Origin: Acanthococcus lagerstroemiae
Taxonomy: Eukaryota > Arthropoda > Insecta > Hemiptera > Eriococcidae
Length of the DNA: 64,000 nt
Direction: 5' to 3'
NCBI GenBank assembly: GCA_031841125.1
Contig: CM063109.1
Location: forward strand, 35,158,038 to 35,222,037
Under the pieces are notes generated by a model. That model saw only the letters and a list, made by a program, of their open reading frames with translations, had not been told where the DNA came from and made no database searches. A program made the position numbers and the translations under genes. This document shows, one piece after another, positions 1 through 11,037 of this stretch (position 1 is its first letter; every line of letters begins with the position of its first letter).

Positions 1-1240
1 GGGAACTTGAAGGCCGACAGGGCACCCTGATTTATTCCACCTCCCCAATAGAACTTTTTCGAGGTGCAAACACTCTGAATCCCTAATGACTAAGATACAA
101 CTCAGCCCTTCGTGCTCCCCCATCACATCTTCCGTTGCTACACGTGCCTATAACCGGGGCATCGATTCAACGTTACCGCCGGCAAAACTGAGAGAGAAAA
201 TCAAGGTACTTATCGCGCACTTTTCGAAACTCAGAAATGCCGACGTTAACGCGGCCAAGTAATCCGAGCAGAAGGAAAGAGCATGTTCTGCTCTCGGTGC
301 TGTTGCTGACGTACGGCCGGACTCGTTTATCTTCGCCTCATTTTATCATCAACATTTGCAACTTTTCCGAGATCCATTTACCTCTCGCGAATGAATGTGT
401 TACTCGCGTCTTATCGTCCACGCAACCATCGCACACACCAATTGGAAACATAAATCGTGAAATTTACGACCGACTGCATTTTCGCCGCTATTCGTGAAGT
501 TGAAATGGAAGAAAAATAAAAAGAAAAGGAAAAAAAAAGTTATACACCAGTAAAAATGCAAGAGCGCGATGGATCAAAGAGAGAGAGTGAAAGAGATGAG
601 AAGGCACGGCGGCGGAAAAAAGATACACGCTTACACCTACATATATAGTACGTTAAGAGGAAACCAATCCATTTAAAGTTTAAAAAAAAAAAAAAAACTT
701 TTCACCGTCAGATACGCCGACGTATAAGGGGAGAGACCAGGACGAAAAGGGCCCCCCTTCCACCCCGGAAAAATCGTTTCGTATTTTGATTTTCGAACGT
801 GAATTTCCATTTCTACCGTGTAAAATGTTTCGTTTCTTGATGCAGATTAAGGCACGTTCGGTGCGCCGACACCCCGCTGGTAATATATCTTCCACGAGTC
901 GTCCGAGTTGTGTGAAACTTTTAAATAAATTGAAAAGAAAAAAAAAAGAATATCGAAAAGAAAACACAGAAAATCTCTCCTTATTACCCCCGCGACGAGG
1001 AGCGCCATCGCGAGCAGCAGAAACAAGAAAACAACTGCATAGGAAGAATAAGGGATGTAACGCGGATAACGTCTTGTAAATTTTTCTTTCCCCCTTCCTC
1101 CGCTTCGCCGCAAATTTCAGACACGTTAACTTTTTAATTTTCGTTCTGTCATTGCAAAATGTGAATATTGAAAACGGCGCGACGTACTTCGTTTATATCG
1201 AAAAAGTTTGGAGCTGTTCGTTCTAGTTGATTTTTTTATT
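1..1240. other. Repeat-poor non-coding flank with CpG
   Basis: No open frame here looks like a protein; the short frames are low in complexity. The stretch contains GA-rich runs near 575-600, an A-run near 680-700, and more CpG than the repeat-rich DNA that follows. It has no recognisable transposon ends. It could be upstream or regulatory DNA of the gene proposed to start at 5685, but nothing in the sequence proves this. Confidence 0.4.
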
Positions 1241-1488
1241 CATCAAACTGCATCAGACTGAATAGAGACAAACTGGGAGCAAGAAAGGAGCCCCCTCCAC
1301 GAAAACGATGATTAATTATCATACGACCTGTTTCGACTTTCGCTTTTGCAGATCGGGAAATCTTCCAGCCGACCAAATCTGACTTCAAGTCATCATGCCA
1401 AACTAACGTGAACAAGGTGTCTACCAGATTTCCAAATTTAAACCATATTATGCTAAATGTGTAATGTGGCTACACTGCCTCATCAATT

Positions 1489-2805
1489 ACCGGGTGTCTA
1501 CTGAATTTGGGGAACCAAATATCATGACTTTTCATGACTATTATGGGGGATATAATAAGGAAGTGGAGGGGGGGGGTGAACTCGGCGATTCACGCCTCAT
1601 CGAGGGCTCAATACAGAGCTTGCTCAACTTCCATAATAAATATTCACTCAATTTTTTTTTTTTTTTTTTTTTTTCATTAAATGAACAAAACGATTTTTTT
1701 TTGTGATGCAAATATTGTGAACTATGGCATGATGAAATATCTGAACAATTCGAAGAGTCTTAATGTTAGCCAGTTTGAGGAAAGGTTTGAAATGTCTCAG
1801 AGAGTCCTGCATAAGCCAGGAAGATTCTTGAAAAGTCTTGATTAGGCCTGAAATGGTGCTGACTTGTCTGGAAGAGGGTTAAACGTCATAAACATGCCTG
1901 GGAAATCTTGAACGTCTTTGAAATAGTCTTGAATAGTCTGAAATATGCTTACAAGCAGGGGCGTCGTGAAAAAGCGACGCCTTCACAAAACTTTAAAAGT
2001 TGACACATTTTTCGGCAGTTCTTCTTCTTTTTTCTTTTGGTATTTTATTTTTCTTTTCGGAAAAATTTTCATACTGTGTTGGCTGTATTTGGCCGTTCAC
2101 TGCTAGCATTTCGAACATCAGCCGGGGAAATATAATTTTGAGGGCCGGACCGGGGGGGGGAGCTCAAAGTTTTCGGACCTAACCCCTTTTGATTTTGAAC
2201 GATATTTTTGCAGTTTTACAGCTTGAAATTGCCCCCCCCCCTTTTGTAGCCAGACATAAAGGGCTCACTTTAGTCTTGATCCCATTCCAATCAAGAAAAT
2301 CCCTGCTTGTGAGAAAAAAATGTCTGAAGCTGTATGGGAAATTTGCGATTTCATTTTTGAAAATAGCAAGCACTTTTCAGGTATAAAAATGCAAAAAGAG
2401 GGGGTGGGCCGGAATTTTTTATTCATTTTTATTTTTTACACTAAAATGCGCCATTTTCGAACAATTTTTGGAAAAAAGTTTACTACAGAAAACTTACAGA
2501 AAGCGATGTTGCCAAAAAGCACTTTCTCAGCTGTTTCACGAAATTTCGACCACACCAGCAGATCTGCGATACTTCAATTCCCCATAACCCGCGAAAAAAA
2601 CATGAATGACAAAAGTGGACTTAACCCCTTTTAGTTCTAACCGATTCAATTTCAGAATAGGAAAGTAGTTTCCTTGACTGTTTTAAGGTGAACACTGTAC
2701 CATACTTTCATATGCGTTACCCTAAAACGGCAATGAAAAACAGTCTGTTTTTCCAAAGTTACAAGTCAACTTCTTTTTTCTTCTTTCGAAAGAGTAGACA
2801 CCTCT
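1489..2805. mobile_element. Possible non-autonomous TIR element (GGTGTCTACT ends)
   Basis: The left end reads GGGTGTCTACTGAATTTGGG and the right end, reversed, reads GGTGTCTACTCTTTCG. They share a 10-nt terminal match, and the flanks on both sides contain AATT. The inside has no transposase frame. It holds a degenerate short-period array (about 1740-1960, AGTCTTGAA-like), long T, G and C runs, and nothing else I recognise. Similar CAGGG-GTCTA ends bound candidates at 6343-7740 and 33902-34713, so this may be one family. The boundaries are uncertain. Confidence 0.35.
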
Positions 2806-4131
2806 TAATTCAAATTTTGTTACATACTTATCTCCCACCACATTTCTGATGAAGTTCATACTGGTTCTTCAGGGGGATAAAATTTGAAGAATATTCATGT
2901 TCTCGAGTACTTATACTAGAAAATTGTGCAGAAAAACGTTGTATATTTGCCCCGAACGCCATCACAAAGTTTGCAGCGGTGATAAGAAAATGCGAGAAAA
3001 TTACGAAGAGAAAAACTTAAGAACGTCCCGTGATTAATGCATCCAGCTCAGCCCAGAGACCTTAAAAATTTATTACTTTCGCGGAAAACAGTTACACAGA
3101 AGGACTTCACCAAATATTCTCTTCTATCCGGTAAATATATATACGTGTCTTCTTCTTTCCTCCAGTCGAGCGGCTGCGGCATCATTGAGAGAAAAGAAAA
3201 AAAATTAGAAAGGGAAGCGGGAAAGTCGGAAAGAAAAAGATAGAGTGATCGGGAGTAAGCCTACCAATCGCATTACTGTTAATGAGAGCGAAAGAAGGTT
3301 TTTCGGCGAAAAGTCGCAAACTTTTGTGTACATCATTATTGGCTGTTTTGGAAGAGCTAAAGAAAGAGCGAGAGAGAATGCGCGAGAGAGTGAGAAAGGG
3401 GGGGAAAAAAGGTTGATAGAAGAAAACGCGAGCGAAAAAGAAATATTTATTGGTAGTCTAAGAATCTGAGGGTGGAAACGGAGAAACGAGAGAGAGAATA
3501 ACGACAGAGAAAACGCGCGCGCGGCAAAGGAGGTCATTTAAAAAATTAAACTCGGGTAACTTTTCGGGCAAAAAGAATAAAACTTTTATCTTTACCCGTA
3601 GTTAACAAGAGTACCACGTTTGCCTCTCGGCCAGAAAGTTGTGTATTTTTCAGAAATTTAATTTTTCACAGAAGCGCGCGAAATTGTTTTCTCTTTTGAG
3701 CTTCGGTACGCGCCTCCGGCGTTCCTTCTTAATAAGAGCTACCGTAATTTAAAAATATAATAACGCTTAAATAGGGCATTTTTGGAGTATGCTGCGATGC
3801 TCGGCGTGACCTTTGCAGTTTCCAGTTCGCGTTCGGCAAATACACCCGCAAAAATTTAGTAAAACCTGGCCGTATGGGAAGCGAATGAACACTGAAGAAA
3901 GTTATTAATCAGTCGTTTTTCAACATCTCCCCAAAGGACCCGTCACGAACCACCAAAAAGCATCGTTTATAATATGTGCATCATCCGTACACTATGCTAC
4001 GAATGTCACACCTGGACGCTGAAAAAAGAAAAGCTACACCTTTTAAAAATCACCCAAAATTCAATGAAAAGATCAATGCTTTGGAATAAGACTGATAGAT
4101 AAAATCAGTCTAAACAAAATTCGTAACAAAC
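2806..4131. other. Non-coding; CpG-richer part and GA-rich low-complexity tract
   Basis: I see no gene. About 3180-3530 is strongly purine-rich on the + strand (GAGAGA, GAAAGA), and this explains the long minus-strand frame there. About 2930-3780 is richer in CpG than its surroundings and lacks transposon ends. A sequence resembling a 3' splice site (TTCTTCTTTCCTCCAG, ending near 3165) is present, but no donor or open frame follows it convincingly. Confidence 0.35.
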
Positions 4132-4133
4132 TA

Positions 4134-4345
4134 CTGTAAACTGGGGTAACTTTGTATTTGTGGAGGAACTCCGGACATTACCGGTTTTGTACATTAGAAC
4201 TGGAACATCGGCTTCCACCACATGACAGTGTAGCTACAAGTCTCAGCCTTTATATGACATCCTAGTATAACGCATCTAACTAGTGTTACTCCAATTCTGA
4301 CAATGTCCGGAGTTCCCCTGCGAATAAAGTTACCACAGTTTACGG
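4134..4345. mobile_element. MITE with about 44-bp TIRs and TA target site
   Basis: The left arm 4134-4179 (starts CTGTAAACTGGGGTAACTTT) is matched by the inverted right arm 4302-4345 (reverse complement starts CCGTAAACTGTGGTAACTTT). Both run on to CTCCGGACATT. TA dinucleotides flank both ends, which is the target-site signature of the Tc1/mariner superfamily. At 212 bp with no coding capacity, this is a non-autonomous element. The arms differ at several positions, so it is not recent. Confidence 0.75.
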
Positions 4346-4347
4346 TA

Positions 4348-4849
4348 CCTCTTATTGGAAATATCGAAACGTAAATGGGCGATATAAATGGAATTGGGGA
4401 GGGTCCTTGAGTAGAATGAAATAATTATTTGTTAATTATTCTGTCTACTTTTTTTGGTTGGTATTTGTTATTTTAATGGCTATTTGTTCGATTTTGTGAA
4501 CTTCTGTTCCGTGATTATTAATATGTTGATTGCTCTGTGGCAGTAGTTGTGTAGTGCTGCCATTTGGTGTTTTTGATGGTGGAATGAGTCATTAGGTTTA
4601 TTGCGTCCGTGTAGAGTTTCGTAGGAGAAATTCTCAGGAAACTGATGACGAGTATCTACACTGCATGCAGATACACTGGTACATGAATATGTCTTGTATG
4701 TAGTTACTGAACATGCTGTACGCATTCAGTCAAATGTCCTTTCGATTTCGGAACCATTCTCGTCTTACTATTTAAACGTGTCCAGTTTCACGATTGATAA
4801 GGCATTCACGACAAAATGCTAGAAAATTGTAGAACCCAAACGTTTGGTA
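4348..4849. other. Non-coding; short match to 30.5 kb
   Basis: No gene is visible. Positions about 4640-4672 (GATGACGAGTATCTACACTG core) reappear in reverse complement at about 30527-30560, so part of this stretch is an old dispersed repeat of unknown class. The rest shows no terminal repeats or coding frame. Confidence 0.35.
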
Positions 4850-4859
4850 CAAACACGGT

Positions 4860-5480
4860 TTTCGCTCAAGTATACTCAGTAGTATGATTTCATAGTAACA
4901 GGAATGTATCATACCCTAATTAAAAAATTTCGATTGAAATTTCTATTAACAACAAGGCTGCGGACTGCAGTCGCGCAGCAAATATACGATCAATGAACAA
5001 ATGGCTGGAAGAATGTCAGGGGGGCGTAACGTGTGGTACAAACACGGCTTTCGCTCAAGTATACTCGTGTCAGTAATATGAGGTTATAGTAACAGGAGTA
5101 TATCATACCCTAAAAGAAATTTCTATTAACAACATAGCTGCAGACTGCAGTCGCGCAGCTAAGATCAAGATCAATGAGCAAATGCATGGAAGAATGTCGG
5201 GGGGGGGGCGTTACAGTTTTCGGCCAAGTATATCTTTGACTGTAACATGTCAAAATGTTAAGTATTGCAAATTAATCGGCTGCAGACTGCAGCCGCGCAG
5301 CAAATATCAAGATCAATGAGCACATGGATGAAAGAATGTCGGGTGAAGCGTCGGGAGGGGGATGAGGGGCATTACAGTTTTCGCTTAAGTATACCCATGA
5401 CTGTAAGATGTCAAAATTTTAAGCATTGCTAATTAATCGGCTGCAGACTTCAGCCGCGCAGCAAAGATCAAGATCAGTGA
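4860..5480 (+). repeat. Four-unit degenerate tandem repeat, about 140-180 bp
   Basis: The block GCAGACTGCAGTCGCGCAGC, followed by a segment like AAGATCAATGAGCAAATGG and then GAATGTCGGGGGG, occurs four times, near 4960, 5140, 5280 and 5440. Spacing varies from about 140 to 180 nt. Units also share a part resembling TTTCGCTCAAGTATACT. Divergence between units is moderate. The last unit ends roughly 200 nt before the proposed first exon at 5685. Confidence 0.7.
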
Positions 5481-5484
5481 GCAC

Positions 5485-5684
5485 ATGGCTAGTAGGAAAA
5501 TTAATTTTAATGGAAATGTGGACCACTGAACTGAATTGTGACCATGAAGAGCTAAATCATACTGATTGGCTTCACGCAATACGCACAAGTGAACTGAACT
5601 GGAATCAAGTTCAGTGTCGGTCGGGGATTGGTGTCGGTCTAAAATAGGATAGGAGGGCCAGCCAGTAGACATATCCGTGACAAA
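5485..5684 (+). promoter_or_regulatory. Putative core promoter and 5' UTR of the exon at 5685
   Basis: An arthropod-type initiator match, TCAGT, lies at 5611-5615, about 70 nt before the start codon at 5685. No TATA box stands at the usual distance upstream. This is pattern matching only: a five-base motif is weak, and the placement depends on the downstream exon being real. Confidence 0.25.
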
Positions 5685-5743
5685 ATGGCCGATGGACCTG
5701 TAGGACCACCTTTTGACAAACCCCCATCTCTAGAGAAAACCCG
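5685..5743 (+). CDS. Candidate first coding exon of an unknown + strand gene
   Basis: The frame opens at ATG 5685-5687 in a good insect start context (ACAAAATGG). It encodes MADGPVGPPFDKPPSLEKT plus two bases of a further codon, then meets a strong donor, CCG|GTAAGT, at 5743/5744. The peptide is not low in complexity and has no stop; it has no signal peptide. The intron that follows would be phase 2. I do not recognise the protein, and 19 residues are too few to assign a family. No transposon ends enclose the exon, although a tandem repeat ends about 200 nt upstream. Two recursive-splice-type sites occur downstream on the same strand (19893, 62540), as expected if this exon starts a very long intron. 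A chance start-plus-donor is the main alternative. Confidence 0.4.
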
Positions 5744-6342
5744 GTAAGTAAGCAACCTACCAGATGACGCGACGATTTCAATCAGTTTCAAAAAATAGCA
5801 TATAACCGGAAGGAGTGGGAGTTTCGTAGGGAAACCTTTGCTCATTATGGGCCGGGATTGCGAGCGTTTGCTCTGGCGTGAAAAAATCTAATATAATTGA
5901 TCTTAATGAGGCATAAAGTGTACCTAATAGAGGCATTACGATTTCATTTGATGTTGAGTCAACGTCCAACTGGAAGTGATGCGAGAGAGTAGAATCATCG
6001 AAATGGCTTGGTCAGGTAACATCGCCGCTAGGTTCGCCGCAATCTGTGGCATAGGGGGGGGGGGTGAAAAGTTGTCGCGATAATCAACGTGTCAATTCTA
6101 TGATTTCAAAGGTCGTTAAATTACATTTTTGACGTTCATTTCACGTACATCTCGACAACAAGTTGTCTTGCATCTCAACGATCGTAATTACTATATTAAG
6201 TATAAATACCACTTATGAAACATCTCGATAGCAAATAAGAAGAGAAAAGCGACTTCAGATAACCACAATTCGTCAAAATGGTGACCTATAATATGTTCAG
6301 CGATCATTTATTCTGGTGAAACGGTATGCATATTACACAGTA
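5744..6342 (+). other. Start of the proposed intron, no gene seen
   Basis: Sequence after the donor at 5744. It contains a G-run near 6054-6063 and AT-rich unique sequence. No acceptor with a following open frame was found here, and no complete repeat. Confidence 0.3.
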
Positions 6343-7740
6343 CAGGGGGTCTATAGATGCTGAAAAGTCCTGAATTTTGAAAGTAGGTTCTAAATGTGCT
6401 GAAATTAAAAAAAAGTTGAAAAGTTCTTCATTTTTGTTAAGAGATATTTTTAAAACCACATCCCTCAAAAATAAACTTTCGTTGTAAAAGATTAGAATTT
6501 TCAATAATAATAAGATTACAGATAAAAAATTTGTTTCCAGTATTCAAAAATACATTTTTTGCGATTCCTATGATTGATCATTAAGAGTGTAGCGCAGGAT
6601 CCATATTCACACGGAGGGGGGGAGCAGAAAGGAGGGATGGTTAAAAGGGATAAAACAATTGGAAACATAAGAAAATGAAGATTTGCACACTCTGGGAAAA
6701 TATGGAAAAGGCATGCATTTATCAGTACAGGAATGAAAAATGAAATTCACAGGAACAATGAACTCTATCCACAGGAAAAATGTATATACAGCAAGGAAAT
6801 AAATATTTCACGGTAAAAAAAAACATGAACAGGAAAAGTGACGAATGAACTGTAGAATGACAAATAATCCCGAGAGAAAAAAAATCACGACATATCAGTA
6901 TGAAAATCACGAACCATATTTAGAACGCCCGTGGATTGCCAGGAATTTAATGTTTATAACAAATGAAAAATTTAGCATTATGGACTAAATCTCTCAATTT
7001 GACATTTTAGGGCAGGCTGAGTGGGTTAGATCTCCTGGAAGTCTCAGATCGTCAGTAGGTTTTTTTTCTGAAGGTGCATGGGTAAAAGAGGAGGCGAAAA
7101 CGCCGCCATTCCTGTCATTTTCGAATAGGAATCTGAAATGGAGAAGACACTGATCACCACCCTCAGCCCTCTCCCCCACATCGGGCATCCTCCTTCATCA
7201 CAAGACCCCTCCTCCCGAGCCTACATCTCCAACACGTACCTTCTCCCCCACACGAGGCCTCTCGTCCAACACAACCCTCACAACGAAGCTTTTCCTCACG
7301 ATCTCCTTTTCCAATAAGTCCCCCTCTCTAACTATAAATTCCCTTCCCAGCCACAACCTCCTTCTCCACCAAGAGTTCCCACATATTCCGGGCCTCCCTC
7401 CCTATGACCTGCTTACTCCATCACATCCCCCATCTCAAGCCCCTCCTCAATCGCGAACTCTTTCCTCAATCACCACCTTCACGAGATCCTCCCCGTCTGT
7501 GAAAAAAAAATCTCGTTCATACACTTATAAATGTTGTGTAATGGATCTCGTGATTTTCATTTCAAATGTGCGAGATTTCTAATTATTTTCCTGTGCACTT
7601 TATTCCTGTGCAAATTTTTTACTTTCCTGTGCTATTATATATTCCCCTATGGAAAATATGCGGGCTACAGTCTTGCAAAGGGTCCTGAAAAAAGTACTTC
7701 AATTTTACTTTTCAATTTCTATGTAGACATAGACACCCTG
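6343..7740. mobile_element. Possible hAT-like non-autonomous element with internal arrays
   Basis: The left end CAGGGGGTCTATAGATG and the inverted right end CAGGGTGTCTATGTCTAC share CAGGG-GTCTAT. CAGGG ends are usual in hAT elements. The flanking 8-mers (ACACAGTA and ACAGTTCT) agree only in part, so the TSD is weak. Inside are degenerate CACAGGAA-type repeats (about 6720-6850 and, inverted, about 7580-7650) and a C+T-rich, roughly 20-nt periodic tract at about 7180-7500. There is no transposase. Confidence 0.4.
7180..7500 (+). repeat. Pyrimidine-rich degenerate minisatellite
   Basis: About 320 nt made of imperfect units resembling CCTTCTCCACCACGAG, almost purine-free except for short AAG/GAG steps. 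There is no open frame of note. The strand asymmetry is sharp and ends in an A-run near 7502. It sits inside the candidate element 6343-7740. Confidence 0.55.
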
Positions 7741-7789
7741 ACAGTTCTGAAATTTTCAGCCTCCTTCATCTTTATGCTACAATTTGCCT

Positions 7790-8345
7790 GCTGTGGGTAA
7801 ATGGTTGTCGAAAGTAACACTTTGACCCTATGAGACGATGCCCGTAATGCATCTTTCAGAATCTTCATTTTGAACCCCTCTCCCTCCTCCCTAAATGCTC
7901 CAATTTGTAGATGGAAGACAAATCGTAACCAAAATGAGTTCAGCGACTCCTAACTTTAAAGTGATGTGTCCATGTTGTATTTGTTAGAATTTCTAATCTA
8001 AAGCTCCCTAGTTTCACCCTGGTGCCATAATTTTCAAATTAGGAGCAAATCTGTATCTAAATTGAATTCGGCGACCCGTTGAACTCATAAAATTTTCAGA
8101 ATCCCTAATTTTGAAACTCCGTCACCAGATGCCACAATTTGTAATTTGAGGACAATAATTAATAACCAAAAATGAGTTCAGCGACTCTTTGAACCTATGA
8201 AACAATATCCGTATTGCATCTTATAAAATTGCTGAGGTTCTGCCCCCTTCCCAGTTTCACGATTTCGAATTTACCTTTAAATCAATATCAGAACCGAATT
8301 CTGCGATCTGAAAACCCCTCCAGACGGTATCTCCATTGGATGAAT
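7790..8345 (+). repeat. Degenerate tandem repeat, about 110-120 bp units
   Basis: Units contain a core like AAAATGAGTTCAGCGACTC (near 7932 and 8172, with diverged forms near 8064 and 8290). A stretch like CCTATGAAACAATATCCGTA and a C-rich segment follow. Four to five old copies are discernible. The general design (GAGTTC, a C-rich stretch, then AAAATTTT-like) resembles the array at 48.76-49.79 kb, so both may come from related elements. Confidence 0.5.
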
Positions 8346-8384
8346 TGTGCTTATGAAAGTTTTAAAAAGCATAATAAAAAGTAA

Positions 8385-8850
8385 TTTTTGTCATTGTAAA
8401 AGGCAAAAAACAAAATACAAATTGTGGTGTCTGAGTATCGGGGAAGAGAAGAATTCCAGAGATTGGTAGTCGGGAATGTTCAGAAAGGGGTGCGATGATG
8501 ATTTGCACCCCATCTGTGTGTTCAAGTTGGGATACCAAAAAATACCGAAAAATATATGTTGGCTTCCCAAAAGCCTGTATTACTCTATGAAATTGTAGGG
8601 TCTTTGTAACCCTCTATTTCGGGGTTTTCGGAGGCAATTATGAAAAATTCGCAAGATGTCTTTCTTGTGTAGAATTGAATGAGGGATAATTTTTGTTCGA
8701 AAAGTTTTCTCCTACAGTCGATATTTTACAAAATTTTCGAGAAAAACTGGATTATGGGAGATTTTTAGCCTCTTGGAGGAGGTGGCGTCAGCGCTACGAC
8801 GTTCGACTTTTATGTATTCATTAGGGGGCTATTCCAAAGAGATTCGTAAA
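8385..8850 (+). repeat. Dispersed repeat copy, partner at 57.56-58.04 kb
   Basis: Several blocks match 57560-58040 in the same order and orientation. Examples are AATTTTTGTTCGAAAAGTTT at about 8691 and about 57898, and GGGATGTTCAGGAACGG-like sequence near 8476 and 57686. Copies are diverged, with no coding frame in either. Class unknown. Confidence 0.5.
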
Positions 8851-9189
8851 AAAAAAGCTTTGCTGGAATTTTTGTCTTACTTTGACATTTTTTCAGTATA
8901 ATTTTCTTGGGCTACATTTGGTTGAGAAATTTGCTCTAGCTATGCTGGATTTCGGGTACGACTAGCCCAAGAGAGGTATCGATACACTGGGGGTTCTGAT
9001 TATCGTGTCCTGTGCGTGATTTACGAACTTGGTCCTGGCGAATTCGATGCTTTCTCACCACTGGCATTCTAGGCCTGCCAATGTTATCTCTTTTACTTTA
9101 TACAACTTAGATCGGAACCCTTACATAGGGTATTCCATTTGAGCAGGTATGCCAAACCGATGAAAAGTTGGTATGCGGCAAGAAGAACA
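8851..9189. other. No feature seen
   Basis: AT-rich unique-looking sequence; no open frame, terminal repeat or RNA gene recognised. Confidence 0.3.
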
Positions 9190-9970
9190 AAAAAAAAATA
9201 ATTATGTATATGTATGGTTCATATTCAAAATTTAAGGGTGTATAAGTCTTTTCTCTCAGAGTTTAAAAAATGGCGAACTTTCATTGCGAGTCTGATGATT
9301 GTAATACAGAATTTTTTCGAATATGATCGGTGGGCAGAACATTGAATGGATTACAATGATTCACTAACTGAATTGCCTACCTTTGATGGGTAAGGAGCTA
9401 CATCAGTATTTCAGTTGTAGTCATAAAGTTTTATTATGATTTTTGAAGTGCATAACTTTCGATTTTTGTAGCTCGTTCATTTTTCAAAACGGATAATAAG
9501 TGGTGATAATATTTTTTGTTTCATTTTCAGCGTACTATCTGTCGTTACCTTTGAAAACAGGTGGTAAAGAAGTTGTCACAGACAAAATTCAATTCCAAAT
9601 TTGGAAGATTTTGAAATTTTGAATGGAAGTTCACCGAGCAAAATGCCATTTTTCGAATCCCAGCTACTTTGAAAGATCTTGAAAATGGAAGGAGCTACAG
9701 TAATCTAAAGTTGTGCGCTTCAACAGTTGTATTCAAATTTCAAAATTAGAATTTTGAAACTAATGGATCGTTTTCAATACCAAAAGTGGGCAGTTCATTT
9801 CGGTACATTTCTTTTGCGCTTTCCTATTGATTATTTTGAAAAAATTCTGAATTGATGATAAGTAATCAAACTCGCAATACATAAAAGTTCGCTGCTCTCA
9901 ACCTCTGAACGCTTGTAGCCCCTTCAATTATATGTACAGGTCATGCTTGTACATGACGATGATTTTTCCT
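9190..9970. mobile_element. Foldback element with roughly 300-nt diverged inverted arms
   Basis: The left arm, about 9225-9500, pairs with the reverse complement of about 9640-9965. Matching blocks occur in mirror order: GCGAACTTTCATTGCGAGT with GCGAACTTTTATGTATTGCG, CAGAATTTTTTCGAA with CAGAATTTTTTCAAAA, and TTGAAGTGCATAACTTTCGA with TTGAAGCGCACAACTTTAGA. The unpaired centre is about 130 nt. Arms are too diverged for a recent duplication. No protein is encoded, so this is a non-autonomous foldback element; superfamily unknown. Confidence 0.65.
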
Positions 9971-10909
9971 TTCATCAAGTATTATCACATCACCGGCTTG
10001 GTTTACAAAACTAGAATATTCTGAATGTATATTTTCGTGGCACTGTGGGTTTCACGAGTAGTTGGATTTGTGGCCATGACTCTCCAATTTTATTTCGAGC
10101 ATCGGTATTATGGTGGCCGCTGGAACGTTGATGACAATTCTGTTTCATTTTGACGCAATAAGCTGAAAAGTTAATTCTTTGGAGTTTGACAATTGACTAC
10201 CCCAGATTGATTATCACCAATACTTTCGTCGGATCATTGTGTGTGAGAAAATCAGGCGAAATTCAGTCAAAAGTTTTCTAAATCTTCCTAGCCTGCCCTT
10301 TTTTGAATTGTAAAATATAAACTAAATACCCGGTGCAAGTTCCAGCGCAGATGTATTACAACAAAATCGGTGGAGGTAGCCCGTTAAAAATAACGCAGGT
10401 CTATATTTCTATACAAATTTTCGGTGACGTCAGAAACGTTGATTAAATTTTTCTGACACGAGCGGAAAAGTAAGTAAAATATTCTCTGTAAATCCATGGA
10501 AAGATTCCGATCACCTCCGCCGCCCCAGGGGTTTTTTCGTTCCGTTCTTCTGATGTATATTTTTAATAATTCGTATTTTCTTGCCCTCTTCGTCCCTGCA
10601 ACCCTCCGAACCGAAAAATAAACATTCTCGACCTAATTTTAGTGAACTATTCGAAGCTGCTGTCTTTACGGTACACGCGAACAATTTTTAAATGAGAATG
10701 GATAATGGAAAATGGAAAAAGTTCTTTCTGTGTATAACATGTGTTCGAAAATTGTTAAAAATGGTAGGTAAATTGAAAATGTAATTACTGGTAGAGGGGT
10801 TGACTAAATCTGGGGGGAGGCAACTGCTACTTTCTGTCTTTGTTTGCGATGCCTAGGTCGCTTGCTTAAACACGGATTTTATTTAGCAATTCAGAAGCTA
10901 ACGAGTATT
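9971..10909. other. No gene seen
   Basis: Non-coding AT-rich sequence. The only short frame ending in this area (around 10844) runs into the LINE tail at 10910 and is not a gene. Confidence 0.3.
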
Positions 10910-11027
10910 CTTTTGTTGTTGGGACGTATGGCGATGCACGCATGCCAAAGTGGCCCCTATGACACCGCACCCCCGGCCACAGGAACTACCCTTTTGAGTA
11001 TCGCGTCAGTGACCGGAGTGACAAGCG
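10910..11027 (-). mobile_element. 5'-truncated tail of the LINE family at 24.2-30.2 kb
   Basis: 118 bp matching the 3' UTR of the full LINE (shared block GGACGTATGGCGATGCACGC, then GTGGCCCC and ACACCGCACCCCCGG) in the same minus orientation. A perfect 10-bp TSD, AACGAGTATT, stands at 10900-10909 and 11028-11037. This shows a separate retrotransposition event, severely 5'-truncated, as is usual for LINEs. The T-run from about 11048 lies outside the TSD and is not the tail. Confidence 0.8.
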
Positions 11028-11037
11028 AACGAGTATT

